This document shows positions 42,424 to 51,421 of a stretch of 64,000 nt of DNA, piece after piece. The notes below the pieces were generated by a model that saw only the letters and a program-made list of their open reading frames with translations, had not been told where the DNA came from and did no database searches. The position numbers were made by a program, and so were the translations under genes. Source of the stretch: JAHEDH01 sp963753285. Lineage in GTDB: Bacteria; Actinomycetota; Acidimicrobiia; Spongiisociales; ZC4RG35. Positions within the stretch are counted from its first letter, which is position 1. Each line of letters starts with the position of its first letter. The stretch spans positions 1 through 64,000 of the forward strand of contig CAVWBT010000002.1 of NCBI GenBank assembly GCA_963753285.1. Direction: 5' to 3'.

Positions 42424-43017
42424 TCAACCGTCGCCAGGCGCGGTCTGGACGTCGCCGACGACTTCCGAGCCGATCTCCTCGCCCAGTTTCAGCCTGTCGA
42501 TCGTCTGTCCCAACAGCAGGGCGTTCGTCTCGCCCTGGATCTTGCCCTGGACGATGCCGTCGGCGTCGATGAAGTAGGTCTCGGGCACGCCGAACACGCC
42601 GAATGCGATCGATGCCCGGCTGTCGACGTCGTTGAGATAGGTCGTTGCGGGGGACATCCCGAGCTCTTCGAGGAACTCGATCGTGTCCTCCGGACGGTCC
42701 TGATAGGCGATCTGAACGAACTTCACGCCGGAATCGGCGAAGGCCTCCGCCGTGGAGACGAGCGCAGCGTGCTCGGTGCGGCAGCCCGGGCACCACGACG
42801 CAAAGACGTTCACGACGAGGATCTCGCCTGCGAAGTCGGTGAGCGATGCCGTCCCGTTCTCGAGCAGGAGCGGCAATTCGATGTCGGGGGCGGGTTGTCC
42901 GATCAGCGGCGATGGCACCAGGTTCGGGTCACGGCCGAATCGGGACGAGAAGACGACCGCCAGCCCGGCCGAGATGACGACGGCTGCGATCGCCGCAACC
43001 CGCACTGCGCGTCCCAT
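42424..43017 (-). CDS. ccmG: CcmG/ResA-type thiol-disulfide oxidoreductase
   Basis: 197 residues. Single N-terminal membrane anchor (AAIAAVVISAGLAVVF) and an extracytoplasmic thioredoxin fold with CPGC in VVNVFASWCPGCRTE and the cis-Pro segment FGVPETYFID. It reduces apocytochrome c haem-binding cysteines before haem attachment. Its ATG overlaps the ccmI stop by one base. Last gene of the ccm operon; 177 gene-free bases separate it from the molybdoenzyme gene. The longer frame upstream overlies ccmI. Confidence 0.9.
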   Translation of the reverse strand: MGRAVRVAAIAAVVISAGLAVVFSSRFGRDPNLVPSPLIGQPAPDIELPLLLENGTASLTDFAGEILVVNVFASWCPGCRTEHAALVSTAEAFADSGVKFVQIAYQDRPEDTIEFLEELGMSPATTYLNDVDSRASIAFGVFGVPETYFIDADGIVQGKIQGETNALLLGQTIDRLKLGEEIGSEVVGDVQTAPGDG

Positions 43018-43814
43018 CAGCCGCAGGCCTGCCCGGCAGCAGCGAGATCCAGGTCGGCCTCGACCTGTGCCCGCACCGCATCGTCGATCTGGTCGGACGC
43101 CAGCACGGACTCGAGCAGCTGGACGGCACCGGCGGGGTCGTCGGTTCCACACCAGACGATCTGCGCTTTGACGTAGGCCGCCTCGGTGTTGTCAGGCGCC
43201 GCCGCCAGGGCCTGATCGACGGTCTGGAGTGCGAGGTCGGTCAGGCCGTTGCCCACCCAGACGATCCATGCCACCCGGGTGAGCGCAGCAGACGCCAGAT
43301 CGGGTTCGGGATCGCTCTCGATGATCCGACGATAGTGACCGAACGCCTTCTCGAAGTCCTGGGCTTCGAAGTAGCGTTCTGCGAGCCGGAAACGCATCGG
43401 CATGGTCTGGGTGATCGCCTCGGGATTCCCCTCGAACGACAGCAGGGTCGCCTCGAGCGTCTCGTTGGAGAAGTTGGCCGGGTCGAAGTCGGGGTTCGAC
43501 GCGACCCCGGTCAACGTGGCATCGTCCGGGGTCTGGATGAAGTTGCCCACCAGACCCACCGCCACGGCGATGCCGATGGCGATCACGGCGGCGCCCGCCA
43601 GCATTCGGCCTCTCGATCGCGCTGAGACCGGCTCGTCGGCCACCTCCGAGAGTCCCCGCTGGGCCGTCTCGAGATCCTCGAGGTAGCGGGCCCGCAGCAC
43701 GCGACCGGTCTCCTCGTCGATCTCTCCTGTCGACTGCTGCTCGTCGAGTTCGGCGAGGTCCCGTCGGGCCTGGTCGGCCGCTTCTTCGAGCCGTCGGCGC
43801 GTGACCGAGGTCAT
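43017..43814 (-). CDS. ccmI: CcmI-like cytochrome c maturation factor with TPR repeats
   Basis: 265 residues. N-terminal coiled coil (RRLEEAADQARRDLAEL), one membrane helix (LAGAAVIAIGIAVAVGLVG), then a TPR-rich extracytoplasmic domain (RLAERYFEAQDFEKAFGHYRR and further repeats). CcmI chaperones apocytochromes for the CcmFH ligase. The family is divergent and the assignment rests on domain order and position between ccmH and ccmG. ATG 43814 overlaps ccmH by 4 bases. Confidence 0.82.
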   Translation of the reverse strand: MTSVTRRRLEEAADQARRDLAELDEQQSTGEIDEETGRVLRARYLEDLETAQRGLSEVADEPVSARSRGRMLAGAAVIAIGIAVAVGLVGNFIQTPDDATLTGVASNPDFDPANFSNETLEATLLSFEGNPEAITQTMPMRFRLAERYFEAQDFEKAFGHYRRIIESDPEPDLASAALTRVAWIVWVGNGLTDLALQTVDQALAAAPDNTEAAYVKAQIVWCGTDDPAGAVQLLESVLASDQIDDAVRAQVEADLDLAAAGQACG

Positions 43815-44248
43815 GTCCGCTCGACGGCGCCGACGGGCGCCGAGGTAGGTTCTGCGGCTCCGGGCCGGCTTCTGATCTCGCCGGCGATCAGGATGGCGCC
43901 GATCACGAGGGCGGCGCCGGGGATGAGCCAGAGGGCGAGCGTCGAAGCCGAGATGTCGGGGTCCAGCCGCTGGGAGTCGGTGTACGAGACGAGCAGCCCA
44001 TCGATGATCTGGTCGTTCGACAGGCCGTCGTCGATGCCTTCCCGGACGACATCCATCATCGCCTGGGCGAGAGGAGCGGGGGACTCTGCGATCGACTCCC
44101 CGTTGCAGACCGGGCAACGCACGAGCGAACCGATCTCCTTTGCCCGGTCCTGCTCCGGAGGTTCGGCCGTGCCGAGCGAGACGGCCACGAACACGAAGAG
44201 GAGCACCGTCACCAGCGCAGACAGGATCGTACGAAGCCGTTCAGACAC
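43811..44248 (-). CDS. ccmH: CcmH cytochrome c maturation thiol reductase
   Basis: 145 residues. N-terminal membrane helix, then the conserved VRCPVCNGESIAES with the redox CxxC, a helical segment, and a second membrane helix (STLALWLIPGAALVIGAIL). Reduces apocytochrome-CcmG disulfides in the CcmF-H-I haem ligase. Start overlaps the ccmF stop by 8 bases. Length is typical of the short CcmH form whose TPR part is a separate CcmI, as seen here. Confidence 0.92.
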   Translation of the reverse strand: MSERLRTILSALVTVLLFVFVAVSLGTAEPPEQDRAKEIGSLVRCPVCNGESIAESPAPLAQAMMDVVREGIDDGLSNDQIIDGLLVSYTDSQRLDPDISASTLALWLIPGAALVIGAILIAGEIRSRPGAAEPTSAPVGAVERT

Positions 44249-46262
44249 GGGCGACCGCCTCGGTTCTCGACCTCACGGAGCGGGCTCGGGCGGAGATGAA
44301 GCCTCCGGCGGTGGTGACCAGACCCCCGAGCCACACAAGCCACATCATGGGCGACGTGTCGAGATCGAGGACGATGCCTTCCGACGTGAGTCGGCGAAGC
44401 GTCACGTACAGATCGCCACCGAGCGTCGAATGGATCTCCGGTGTGCCGACCGGTTGTGCGAAGTTCGGGTACACGTTCTGTCTCGGGCGGAGCTCCCGCA
44501 CGAACTCGCCGTCACGCTCGGCGATGATCGTTGCGCCAGACACCGTGCGCTGCGGCTCCGTTCGGGAGAACGGAGTCTCATAGGTCAGCGTGTAGCCGGC
44601 GAACTCGACGCTGTCGCCCGGCGCCATCGTGACCTGCGTGTTCGAGGCGAGCAGGGATGCGCTGGCGATCCCGATCGCGATCAGCGCCACTCCGGCATGA
44701 CTCACCTGACCGCCCCAGTAGCCCGGATCGGCCCGGAACATCCGGCGAACCTCAGCACCGGTCGAGGTCGCCTTGATGGTTGCGGCATGTGACGCCTGTG
44801 ACAGCAGGTGGCGTGTGGACACTGCGATGAGGAACACCGCCAGGATGACGGTGAGGACGACGAGGCCGACGTTGGTGGTGAAGATGATCACCACGGCACC
44901 GACGGCCAACGCGATCTGGATCGGGAGGTGGATTCTGCGCCAGACCAGTTCGGGCTTCGCCACCCGCCACGGCATCACCGGCCCGATGCCCATTCCGAGG
45001 AGCAACGCGAACGAGATCGGCACCGCCAGGCGGTTGTAGAACGGCGGCCCGACACGCACGAGGTCACCGTTGAACGCCTCGAGGACCATCGGATAGATCG
45101 TGCCGACCAGCACGACGAAGGCGTAGACGGTGAGGACCAGGTTGTTGTAGAGCAGTGCGCCTTCCCGGCTGGAGAGTGAATCCATGCGTGACGGCTGGGC
45201 GACCGCGGGTGCCCTGATCGCGAACAACGTGAACGACCCGACCAGGACGAAGGCCAAAAAGCCGAGCAGCACAGGTCCGATCGCAGACTGCGTGAACGAG
45301 TGGACCGAGACGATCGTGCCGGATCGGGTGAGGAAGGTGCCGAGGATCGTCAACGCGAAGGCGCCGATCACCAGGACGAAATTCCAGCTCTGCAGCATGC
45401 TCCGACGTTGTTGGACGGTGGCCGAGTGGATGAACGCGGTCGCCAGCAGCCACGGCATGAAGGAGGCGTTCTCGACGGGATCCCACGCCCAATAGCCGCC
45501 CCACGAGAGCACCTCGTAGGCCCACCAGCCTCCGAGGACGATTCCGAGCGTCAGGAACGACCAGGCGATCGTGGTCCAGCGTTTCGACCGGCGGAGCCAC
45601 TCCGGTCCCGGCACGCCGATCGCCAGCGCGGACATCGCGAAGGCGAAAGGGACGGTGAGGCCGATGTAGCCCACGTACAACAGCGGCGGGTGGGCGGCCA
45701 TGAGGATGTGGTTCTGGAGCAGTGCATTGGGTCCGTTCCCGTCTGCCGGGGCGTCGGCGCCCACCAAGGGGATCGGGCTGGATGTGACGCAACTGCGTGC
45801 CCCTGCCTCGATGCAGGTCTCGAAGGGGTTCGAGACGGTGATCATCAACGAGAAGAAGAACAACGACACCAGCGCCATGACGGCCAATGCGCCGGCCCCG
45901 AGGCGGTCGCGGCTTCGTTCCTGGCTGCGGAACACGAACCACGTGAAGGCGCTGAGCACGAGACACCACAAGACGATCGAGCCTTCCAGCGCCGCCCACG
46001 CCGTGGCGATGTTGAACGGGAACGGCGTCGTGACCGAGTGGTGGTTGGCAACGTAGGAGACCGTGAAATCGTCGAAGATCAATGCGAGCTCCAACACGAG
46101 CATCGCAGCGATTCCCGATCCGAGGAGCGCCACGGACATCGGGCGGAGATCGGCTCGTTCGGCGGCCTCGTCCGACCGAGCAGCCTTGACGGACTGAACG
46201 AGCAGTGCGGCAGAAGAACCGACGCCGGCCAGGATCGCGAGGGTCCCGAAGAGTGAGAACAC
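44241..46262 (-). CDS. ccmF: CcmF haem lyase subunit
   Basis: 673-residue, multi-spanning membrane protein. The tryptophan-rich WWD haem-handling motif is WGGYWAWDPVENASFMPWL, with conserved flanking His residues such as HPPLLYVGY. Together with CcmH and CcmI it attaches haem from holo-CcmE to apocytochrome c. The GTG start immediately follows the ccmE stop with no gap. Size and helix count fit CcmF/NrfE proteins; position within a full ccm set favours CcmF. Confidence 0.93.
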   Translation of the reverse strand: MFSLFGTLAILAGVGSSAALLVQSVKAARSDEAAERADLRPMSVALLGSGIAAMLVLELALIFDDFTVSYVANHHSVTTPFPFNIATAWAALEGSIVLWCLVLSAFTWFVFRSQERSRDRLGAGALAVMALVSLFFFSLMITVSNPFETCIEAGARSCVTSSPIPLVGADAPADGNGPNALLQNHILMAAHPPLLYVGYIGLTVPFAFAMSALAIGVPGPEWLRRSKRWTTIAWSFLTLGIVLGGWWAYEVLSWGGYWAWDPVENASFMPWLLATAFIHSATVQQRRSMLQSWNFVLVIGAFALTILGTFLTRSGTIVSVHSFTQSAIGPVLLGFLAFVLVGSFTLFAIRAPAVAQPSRMDSLSSREGALLYNNLVLTVYAFVVLVGTIYPMVLEAFNGDLVRVGPPFYNRLAVPISFALLLGMGIGPVMPWRVAKPELVWRRIHLPIQIALAVGAVVIIFTTNVGLVVLTVILAVFLIAVSTRHLLSQASHAATIKATSTGAEVRRMFRADPGYWGGQVSHAGVALIAIGIASASLLASNTQVTMAPGDSVEFAGYTLTYETPFSRTEPQRTVSGATIIAERDGEFVRELRPRQNVYPNFAQPVGTPEIHSTLGGDLYVTLRRLTSEGIVLDLDTSPMMWLVWLGGLVTTAGGFISARARSVRSRTEAVARV

Positions 46263-46658
46263 TCAGTTCCCCACGTCGGTGCCGGTTGGCGGTGCCTCGT
46301 ACTCGGCCTCGTGGCGGATCACGGCATCGTCGGCGACGAAGACGTCGCCTTCGAACGCACCCTCCAACAGCACCTCGACCTCTGCGTCGAACAGCGGTGG
46401 TGGCGTGTTGAGCAGACGCACGTCGACCGTCTCGAGCCCGTCGGAGATCTGGAAGACGGATGCCTCGACGGTCTCGGTGATCGTGCCCGGAACGACGCTA
46501 CCGGCGAGACGGAATCTGACTCCGTCCGTGAACTGGGTGCGGTCCACCTCCGAGGTGTACCGGTAGTACTCGAAGTCGCCGGACGCCGACTGGACCAGGA
46601 AGAACGTCGCCACGACGATCCCCAGCAGGGCAGGTATCACGAACTTGGCGTTCTTCAC
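46263..46658 (-). CDS. ccmE: CcmE haem chaperone
   Basis: 131 residues. N-terminal membrane anchor (FVIPALLGIVVATFFLV) and an OB-fold domain. The C-terminal RHEAEYEAPP aligns with the canonical HDENY-P motif, so the His that binds haem covalently and the downstream Tyr are kept. It receives haem from CcmC and delivers it to CcmF. GTG start at 46658, 2 bases after the ccmD stop. Shorter than proteobacterial CcmE at the C-terminus. Confidence 0.9.
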   Translation of the reverse strand: MKNAKFVIPALLGIVVATFFLVQSASGDFEYYRYTSEVDRTQFTDGVRFRLAGSVVPGTITETVEASVFQISDGLETVDVRLLNTPPPLFDAEVEVLLEGAFEGDVFVADDAVIRHEAEYEAPPTGTDVGN

Positions 46659-46659
46659 A

Positions 46660-46767
46660 TCAGCCTCCGCGTTTGGCCCGGCGAATCCTCACGGCGAGGG
46701 AGATCGCATACACGGCGATGAGCCCGTACGTGGCCATGTACGAGCCGAGGACGAATGGGTCGTTCAC
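46660..46767 (-). CDS. ccmD: CcmD-like small membrane protein
   Basis: 35-residue open frame on the minus strand: starts VNDPFVLGSYMATYG, one membrane helix (LIAVYAISLAV), then the basic tail RIRRAKRGG. This is the size, topology and position of CcmD, which holds CcmC and CcmE with the CcmAB ATPase for release of holo-CcmE. Its GTG overlaps the ccmC stop by 4 bases (GTGA), and its stop is 2 bases before the ccmE GTG, so the gene is translationally embedded in the operon. Too short for most gene finders. Confidence 0.82.
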   Translation of the reverse strand: MNDPFVLGSYMATYGLIAVYAISLAVRIRRAKRGG

Positions 46768-47471
46768 GAGATGCCATCCAGGTTGGGTGCGGTCACGGCC
46801 GTTCCGGCGGTCACGCTGTCGGACAGCGTGTTTTCGTCTTCGATCCTGGCGAGACGCACGCGTTCGACCATGAGAGCCAGGTACAGCAGCGTGAACGCCG
46901 CAAGCCCGCCCAAGAGGGCGGCGAGCATCGATCCGTCCATCTGGATGCCATCGGGTCGAACGGTCATCCCCTGATGGAGGGTGCGCCAGAAGCTGACCGA
47001 GAAATACACCAGCGGAACCTGGACCACGGCGATCAGGCCGAGGATCGACGAGCGCTTGGCTCGGGCAACCGGATCCGGAGTCGCCCTGCGGAGCGCGAGA
47101 TAGCCGAGGTAGACGAACAGCATCAGGGCCGTCGAAGCCATCCGGGCGTCACCCCAGTCCCAGTAGGTCCCCCACACCGGCTCTCCCCAGATCGCCCCGG
47201 TCAGGATCGCCAGCGTCGTGAAGACGACGCCGATCTCGGCGGATGCTTCCGCGATCCTGTCCCAGACGATCGTCCTGCGCCACAGCCAGAGCGCCGATCC
47301 GAGCGCCGTGACTCCGAAGGCGAGGAATGCCAGCCACGACGAAGGGACGTGTACGTACATGATGCGGACGAAGTCGCCCTGAAACACGTCGGGCGACGAC
47401 TCGAGCGCAAGCCACAGGGCGTAGACGATCGCCACGGCCGAGAGCCCGGGCAGAACCATGCGTTTCGTCAT
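46764..47471 (-). CDS. ccmC: CcmC haem exporter/handling protein
   Basis: 235 residues with six membrane helices. The WWD motif WGTYWDWGDARM is preceded by the conserved His region MYVHVPSSW and followed by HQGMT, the two haem-ligand histidines. CcmC loads haem onto CcmE. ATG overlaps the ccmB stop by 4 bases. The C-terminus has a hydrophilic tail slightly longer than usual. Confidence 0.93.
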   Translation of the reverse strand: MTKRMVLPGLSAVAIVYALWLALESSPDVFQGDFVRIMYVHVPSSWLAFLAFGVTALGSALWLWRRTIVWDRIAEASAEIGVVFTTLAILTGAIWGEPVWGTYWDWGDARMASTALMLFVYLGYLALRRATPDPVARAKRSSILGLIAVVQVPLVYFSVSFWRTLHQGMTVRPDGIQMDGSMLAALLGGLAAFTLLYLALMVERVRLARIEDENTLSDSVTAGTAVTAPNLDGIS

Positions 47472-48151
47472 GTCGTGGCATCCTCCAACGCTGGAGCGGT
47501 CAGTACCCCCGTCACCGCGATTGAGAGCACCGTGACGGTGAGCAGCAAGGCTGGTGCCATGGTACTGCGGTCCAGAATCAACGATTCCAGCGTCTGGCTG
47601 GCCCCGATGAGCAAGGGCACGGAGATGGGCGCGACGATCAGCGGGGCCAGGCTCGATCGGGTGCGAAGGCCGACGGTGACGTCGCCGGCGAGTGTGGAGA
47701 GCATCGAGAGCCCGACGGAGAACCCGACGACGGCGAGGAACGACGGACCGATGGCAGGGATCGCCCGCGGGTCGTAGAACAGCACGACGAGCGGAGCGAT
47801 GACGATCATCACGCCGGTGGTGAGCGCCGCTGCGGCCAGGCTCCGGCCGGCGAAGCGCGCTGCTGGATCGATGCCGAGGAGTGCCAGTGTTCGTCGCTGG
47901 ATCAGCGTCTCGGTGCCCGTCTGACGCAGTGCCACCTGCATGCCGAACAACAGTCCGACCAGCCAGAACACCGGGAATGCCAGCTGGTCGAGTCGTGTTG
48001 CGAGCGCATCGGTGGCGAGCGGCACGACGAACACCGCAACGGCGGCGAATGGAAGGACGACACCGAACACCTCGCCACCGCGTGACTCGATCATGAGATC
48101 GCGTCTGGCGATGGCGAACGTCTGCGTCCAGAAGCCACTGCGCCGGTTCAC
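47468..48151 (-). CDS. ccmB: CcmB ABC-type membrane subunit
   Basis: 227 residues, six membrane helices; begins RRSGFWTQTFAIARRDLMIESR, the conserved cytosolic entry of CcmB. With CcmA it forms the ABC unit that releases holo-CcmE from CcmC. ATG overlaps the ccmA stop by 4 bases. Confidence 0.9.
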   Translation of the reverse strand: MNRRSGFWTQTFAIARRDLMIESRGGEVFGVVLPFAAVAVFVVPLATDALATRLDQLAFPVFWLVGLLFGMQVALRQTGTETLIQRRTLALLGIDPAARFAGRSLAAAALTTGVMIVIAPLVVLFYDPRAIPAIGPSFLAVVGFSVGLSMLSTLAGDVTVGLRTRSSLAPLIVAPISVPLLIGASQTLESLILDRSTMAPALLLTVTVLSIAVTGVLTAPALEDATT

Positions 48152-48786
48152 GTCAGCGCTCCGGCCCGAACCTCGACGATTCGCTCGAGCGAGCGGGCGA
48201 GGACCGAACGATCGTGGGAGACGACGACGGCTCCGCCACCGGCATCACACGTGCGGTGGATCAACCTGTCCACGATGTCACGCGCAGCGGCATCGAGACC
48301 GGCGTGGGCCTCATCGAGGAGGATCAGCCGAGGCCTGGTCATGATCAGACGGGCGAGATCGGTCCGTCGCTGCATTCCGGCGGAGGCTGCGCTCGAGCGG
48401 CGATGCGCTGCGCCGGCGAGCCCGACCACGTCGAGTGCCTGCATCGCCGACATGGCCACGTCGCCCGTCAGGCGTTCGACCAGTTCGAGGTTCTCGAGCA
48501 GCGTGAGCTCGGGGTAGAGGCCCGGCTCGTGCGCCGACATGCCGATGTTCCGTCGTACCTGCAGGAGGTCACGACGCTGAACCGGGCCGCCGAACAGCGC
48601 CACCGAGCCCTCGGTCGGCGAGAGGAGGGTCGAGATCACGGCGAGCAGGGTCGATTTTCCCGCCCCGTTCGGGCCGGTCACTCCGATCGCTTCGCCGTCG
48701 GCGAGATCGAGGTCGATTCCGGTGAGGACCGGTGTCGGGCCGAAGCGGACCCCGACACCGCGAAGAGAGACGAGTGCGGAGTTCAC
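48148..48786 (-). CDS. ccmA: CcmA ABC-type ATPase
   Basis: 212 residues. Walker A GPNGAGKST, Q-loop-like MSAHEPGLYPE, Walker B LILLDEAHAGLD and H-loop SHD. The ABC signature is the CcmA-type variant SAGMQRR rather than LSGGQ. First gene of the nine-gene ccmABCDEFHIG operon. I chose GTG 48786, just behind a TAGACT -10 box on the minus strand; an ATG at 48828 would begin upstream of that box. Confidence 0.9.
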   Translation of the reverse strand: MNSALVSLRGVGVRFGPTPVLTGIDLDLADGEAIGVTGPNGAGKSTLLAVISTLLSPTEGSVALFGGPVQRRDLLQVRRNIGMSAHEPGLYPELTLLENLELVERLTGDVAMSAMQALDVVGLAGAAHRRSSAASAGMQRRTDLARLIMTRPRLILLDEAHAGLDAAARDIVDRLIHRTCDAGGGAVVVSHDRSVLARSLERIVEVRAGALT

Positions 48787-48796
48787 GGTGCGGGAA

Positions 48797-48802
48797 AGTC
48801 TA
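48797..48802 (-). promoter_or_regulatory. -10 box TAGACT of the ccm operon
   Basis: TAGACT on the minus strand ends 10 bases before the ccmA GTG, giving a leader of only a few bases. Confidence 0.45.
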
Positions 48803-48872
48803 CGGTCGCTCGGAGCCGATGAACTCACTCGAAACTCGGCGCGGCAGGAGCGCCAGAACGAGCGACCAGGCC

Positions 48873-48878
48873 TAGATT
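48873..48878 (+). promoter_or_regulatory. -10 box TAGATT of the two-component operon
   Basis: TAGATT ends 8 bases before the response regulator ATG at 48887. The ccm and regulator promoters diverge within 100 bases. Confidence 0.5.
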
Positions 48879-48886
48879 GGCCATCG

Positions 48887-49579
48887 ATGGTCAGATCTCA
48901 ACGCGTGCTGGTGGTCGACGACGAACCCAGGGTGCGCGAGATCGTCGTCGCCTATCTCGAGCGTGACGGGTTTCGGGTGACCGACGTCGCAAGCGTCGAA
49001 GCGGCCCGCGCCCAACTCGATGCTCTCGACCCGGACCTGGTGATCCTCGATGTCATGCTCCCGGCCGAGTCCGGGCTCGATCTGCTCGCCGACCTCCGGC
49101 ACCGAGGCGACACACCGGTGATCCTCCTGACCAGCCGATCCGAGGAAACCGACAAGATCCTCGGTCTGGAGCTCGGCGCCGACGACTACGTCACAAAACC
49201 GTTCTCGCCTCGGGAACTGGTCGCACGGGTGCGCTCGGTCCTTCGCCGATCAGGTGCCAGCCAGGTCCCGGAGTCGACGTCGCTCGAGTACGACGGCATC
49301 ACCCTCGATCACGCCACGCGGGAGGTCACGGTCGATGGCGATCCGGTGGATCTGACGGCCAAGGAGTTCGATCTGCTCTTCCATCTCGCCTCACATCCAC
49401 GGCAGGTGTTCAGCCGCAACCAACTGCTCGAGCAGGTGTGGGATTCCTCCTCCGACTGGCAGGATCCGGCAACCGTCACGGTCCACATCCGCCGCATCCG
49501 CACCAAGATCGAAACCGACCCGAAGGAACCCAGGTGGTTGACCACCGTCTGGGGGGTCGGCTATCGCTTCGAACCATGA
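48887..49579 (+). CDS. OmpR-family response regulator
   Basis: 230 residues. Receiver domain with the acidic pocket VVDDEP, the phosphoacceptor Asp in LVILDVMLP, the switch Thr/Ser in ILLTSRSEE and the Lys in VTKPFSPRE. The C-terminal winged helix (LTAKEFDLLFHLASHPRQVFSRNQLLEQVW ending WGVGYRF) is OmpR/PhoB type. Cognate of the kinase encoded next, whose ATG overlaps this stop (ATGA). The -10 box sets the start; a longer upstream frame overlies the ccmA promoter. Stimulus unknown; divergence from ccm may mean it regulates that operon. Confidence 0.92.
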   Translation: MVRSQRVLVVDDEPRVREIVVAYLERDGFRVTDVASVEAARAQLDALDPDLVILDVMLPAESGLDLLADLRHRGDTPVILLTSRSEETDKILGLELGADDYVTKPFSPRELVARVRSVLRRSGASQVPESTSLEYDGITLDHATREVTVDGDPVDLTAKEFDLLFHLASHPRQVFSRNQLLEQVWDSSSDWQDPATVTVHIRRIRTKIETDPKEPRWLTTVWGVGYRFEP

Positions 49580-50748
49580 GGCGGCTGATCGTCGTCGCGA
49601 TCGGCCTCGTCGTCGTCGGCCTCGTGGTCACTGAGACGGCGATGCAGCCGAGCGCCGAGGAGCGGGTCGTGCTCGGCTCGATCTACGGGGCCGCCGCCGC
49701 GCTCACCGTGCTGATGTTCGTCGTCGGGCGCCGGATGCGGTACGGCTCGCTTCAACTCGCGGTGCAGGTGGCGAGCATCGGGGTCGGCGTCGTCACGGGT
49801 GTCACGGTGCTGCTCGCCGCGCAGACGATGTTCCTCTCGGACCACGACCGAAATCTCGTGTTGCTCGCGCTCGCACTGGGGACCGCGCTCGGTGTATCGC
49901 TGGCGGTCGCCATCGGGAGTTCCATGGGAGCCGACCTCGATCGATTGGGTGATACCGCCAGGAAGATCGCATCCGGTGATCTCACCGCTCGAACCGGAGT
50001 CGAGCGACGCGACGAGTTGGGTATGGCAGCCACGGCGGTCGATGAGATGGCCGACCGGCTCGAGGCGGCCGAAGAGGAACGCCGCATCTTCCTCGCATCC
50101 GTCGGCCACGATCTCCGGTCGCCGCTCGCATCGATGAAGGCCTCGATCGAGGCGCTCGAAGACGGACTCGCCAGTGACCCACAGCAGTACCTTCGCGGGA
50201 TCGCCAACGACACCGAACACCTCGCCCGTCTGGTCGATGATCTGTTTCTCCTCTCGAAACTCGAGGCGGGTCGCCTGGAGTTGAAACCCGAGCCGATCGA
50301 TCTGATCGAGTTGGCGGATGGAGCCGTCGAGGCGGCGACGGCGTTCGCCTCCAGGCTCGGGGTGTCGATCCGAACCACGGCGGATCGGTCGACCGAGGTC
50401 GATGCCGACGGTTTGGCGATCAGCAGGGTCGTGAGGAACCTGATCGACAACGCCGTGCGCTTCTCCCCGAAGGGTGGCATCGTCACCGTCGACATCGTCA
50501 CGGATACAGACAGGGCCGTGCTGCGTGTGATCGACGAGGGCCCAGGGTTCGATCCGTCGGTTCGCGACACGGCGTTCGATCGATTCGTGACGGCCGATCC
50601 GTCCCGGGCAGGCGGTGCGGGTCTCGGGTTGGCGATCGCCAAAGGAATCGTGTCCGCCCACGGCGGTGGCATCGCGATCGAGGACGGCCCGGGCGGGCGC
50701 GTCGCCGTGACCCTGCCGAAGACCGCGTCGGTCAGGGCCCGGAGCTGA
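49576..50748 (+). CDS. HAMP-domain sensor histidine kinase
   Basis: 390 residues. Four N-terminal membrane helices with very short extracytoplasmic loops, so sensing is probably within the membrane. Then HAMP (ASGDLTARTGVERRDELGMAA), the H-box VGHDLRSPLASMKA with phosphoacceptor His, the N-box VRNLIDNAVRFS, and G-boxes DEGPGFDP and GGAGLGLAI. Pairs with the response regulator upstream through a 4-base overlap. Its end overlaps the convergent Lgt-like gene by 17 bases. Confidence 0.92.
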   Translation: MRRLIVVAIGLVVVGLVVTETAMQPSAEERVVLGSIYGAAAALTVLMFVVGRRMRYGSLQLAVQVASIGVGVVTGVTVLLAAQTMFLSDHDRNLVLLALALGTALGVSLAVAIGSSMGADLDRLGDTARKIASGDLTARTGVERRDELGMAATAVDEMADRLEAAEEERRIFLASVGHDLRSPLASMKASIEALEDGLASDPQQYLRGIANDTEHLARLVDDLFLLSKLEAGRLELKPEPIDLIELADGAVEAATAFASRLGVSIRTTADRSTEVDADGLAISRVVRNLIDNAVRFSPKGGIVTVDIVTDTDRAVLRVIDEGPGFDPSVRDTAFDRFVTADPSRAGGAGLGLAIAKGIVSAHGGGIAIEDGPGGRVAVTLPKTASVRARS

Positions 50749-51421
50749 CCTGCGGTCGCCGCCGAGCCCAGCGGTGCCCACCGATGGCCACCGCCGATCC
50801 GAGTGCGATCGCGGTGAGGTACGCCCACATCGGCCCCCCGGTGAGTGAAGGGCGGATCGGCTGGGTCGCAGCCCGGACCGCACCTGCGGCGGCCAGCGCA
50901 AGCCCCGTGGCCACGAATGGAGTCCGAGGGCGAGCAGTCACGACGGCGAACACGGCGAGTGCGACAGCTGCATACAGCTCGGTGGGATGTCGTCCCACAA
51001 GGCTGCCCGGCAGCGTGAAGCCCCAGTCGCCTCCGGTGGCGGCACCGAGGCACGATCCCGTCCAGAGGCAGCCGGCGTGCCAGCCTGCGAGCCCGAGCAG
51101 CGCTGCCGGCGCAACGATGTCGAGGGTCGTGAGATCGTCCCGAAACACCCATGCGAGCGTCACCAGCGCCGCGACCGAGGCGGCAACCGTGTCCACCCCG
51201 CCGCGCACGAGGATCACATCGAACGGATTGGTCAGCGGGTTCACGCCCACCGTGATCATCTCGACCAGCCTTCCCGAGAAGACGCCGATCGCGGCGGCCC
51301 CCACCAGCACGTCCCAGGGTCGCTCCACCGTCTCTGCCCGAGAGCGGATCCCTGGCAGCCGAATACCCAGCCAGATCCCGAGCGCACCGGTCAGCGCCGC
51401 TCCGAGCAGCGTGAACTCCAT
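50732..51421 (-). CDS. Lgt-like membrane protein without the Lgt catalytic signature
   Basis: 229 residues, six or seven membrane helices with the fold pattern of prolipoprotein diacylglyceryl transferase, for example GRHPTELYAA near residue 145, where Lgt has a similar P-x-QLYE segment. The Arg/Asn-rich Lgt signature (RxxNFxNxE) is missing; instead there is HAGCLWTGSCLG with two Cys. A true Lgt role is therefore doubtful. The start overlaps the TlpA-like gene stop by one base (TGATG). A role with TlpA in extracytoplasmic thiol chemistry is inferred from coupling. Confidence 0.72.
   Translation of the reverse strand: MEFTLLGAALTGALGIWLGIRLPGIRSRAETVERPWDVLVGAAAIGVFSGRLVEMITVGVNPLTNPFDVILVRGGVDTVAASVAALVTLAWVFRDDLTTLDIVAPAALLGLAGWHAGCLWTGSCLGAATGGDWGFTLPGSLVGRHPTELYAAVALAVFAVVTARPRTPFVATGLALAAAGAVRAATQPIRPSLTGGPMWAYLTAIALGSAVAIGGHRWARRRPQVSSGP

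Noticed and set aside
42424..43017. Further Sec candidates among the redoxins (CcmG, and TlpA at 51421)
   Set aside because: Both have ordinary CxxC codons (CPGC and CIPC) with no TGA.
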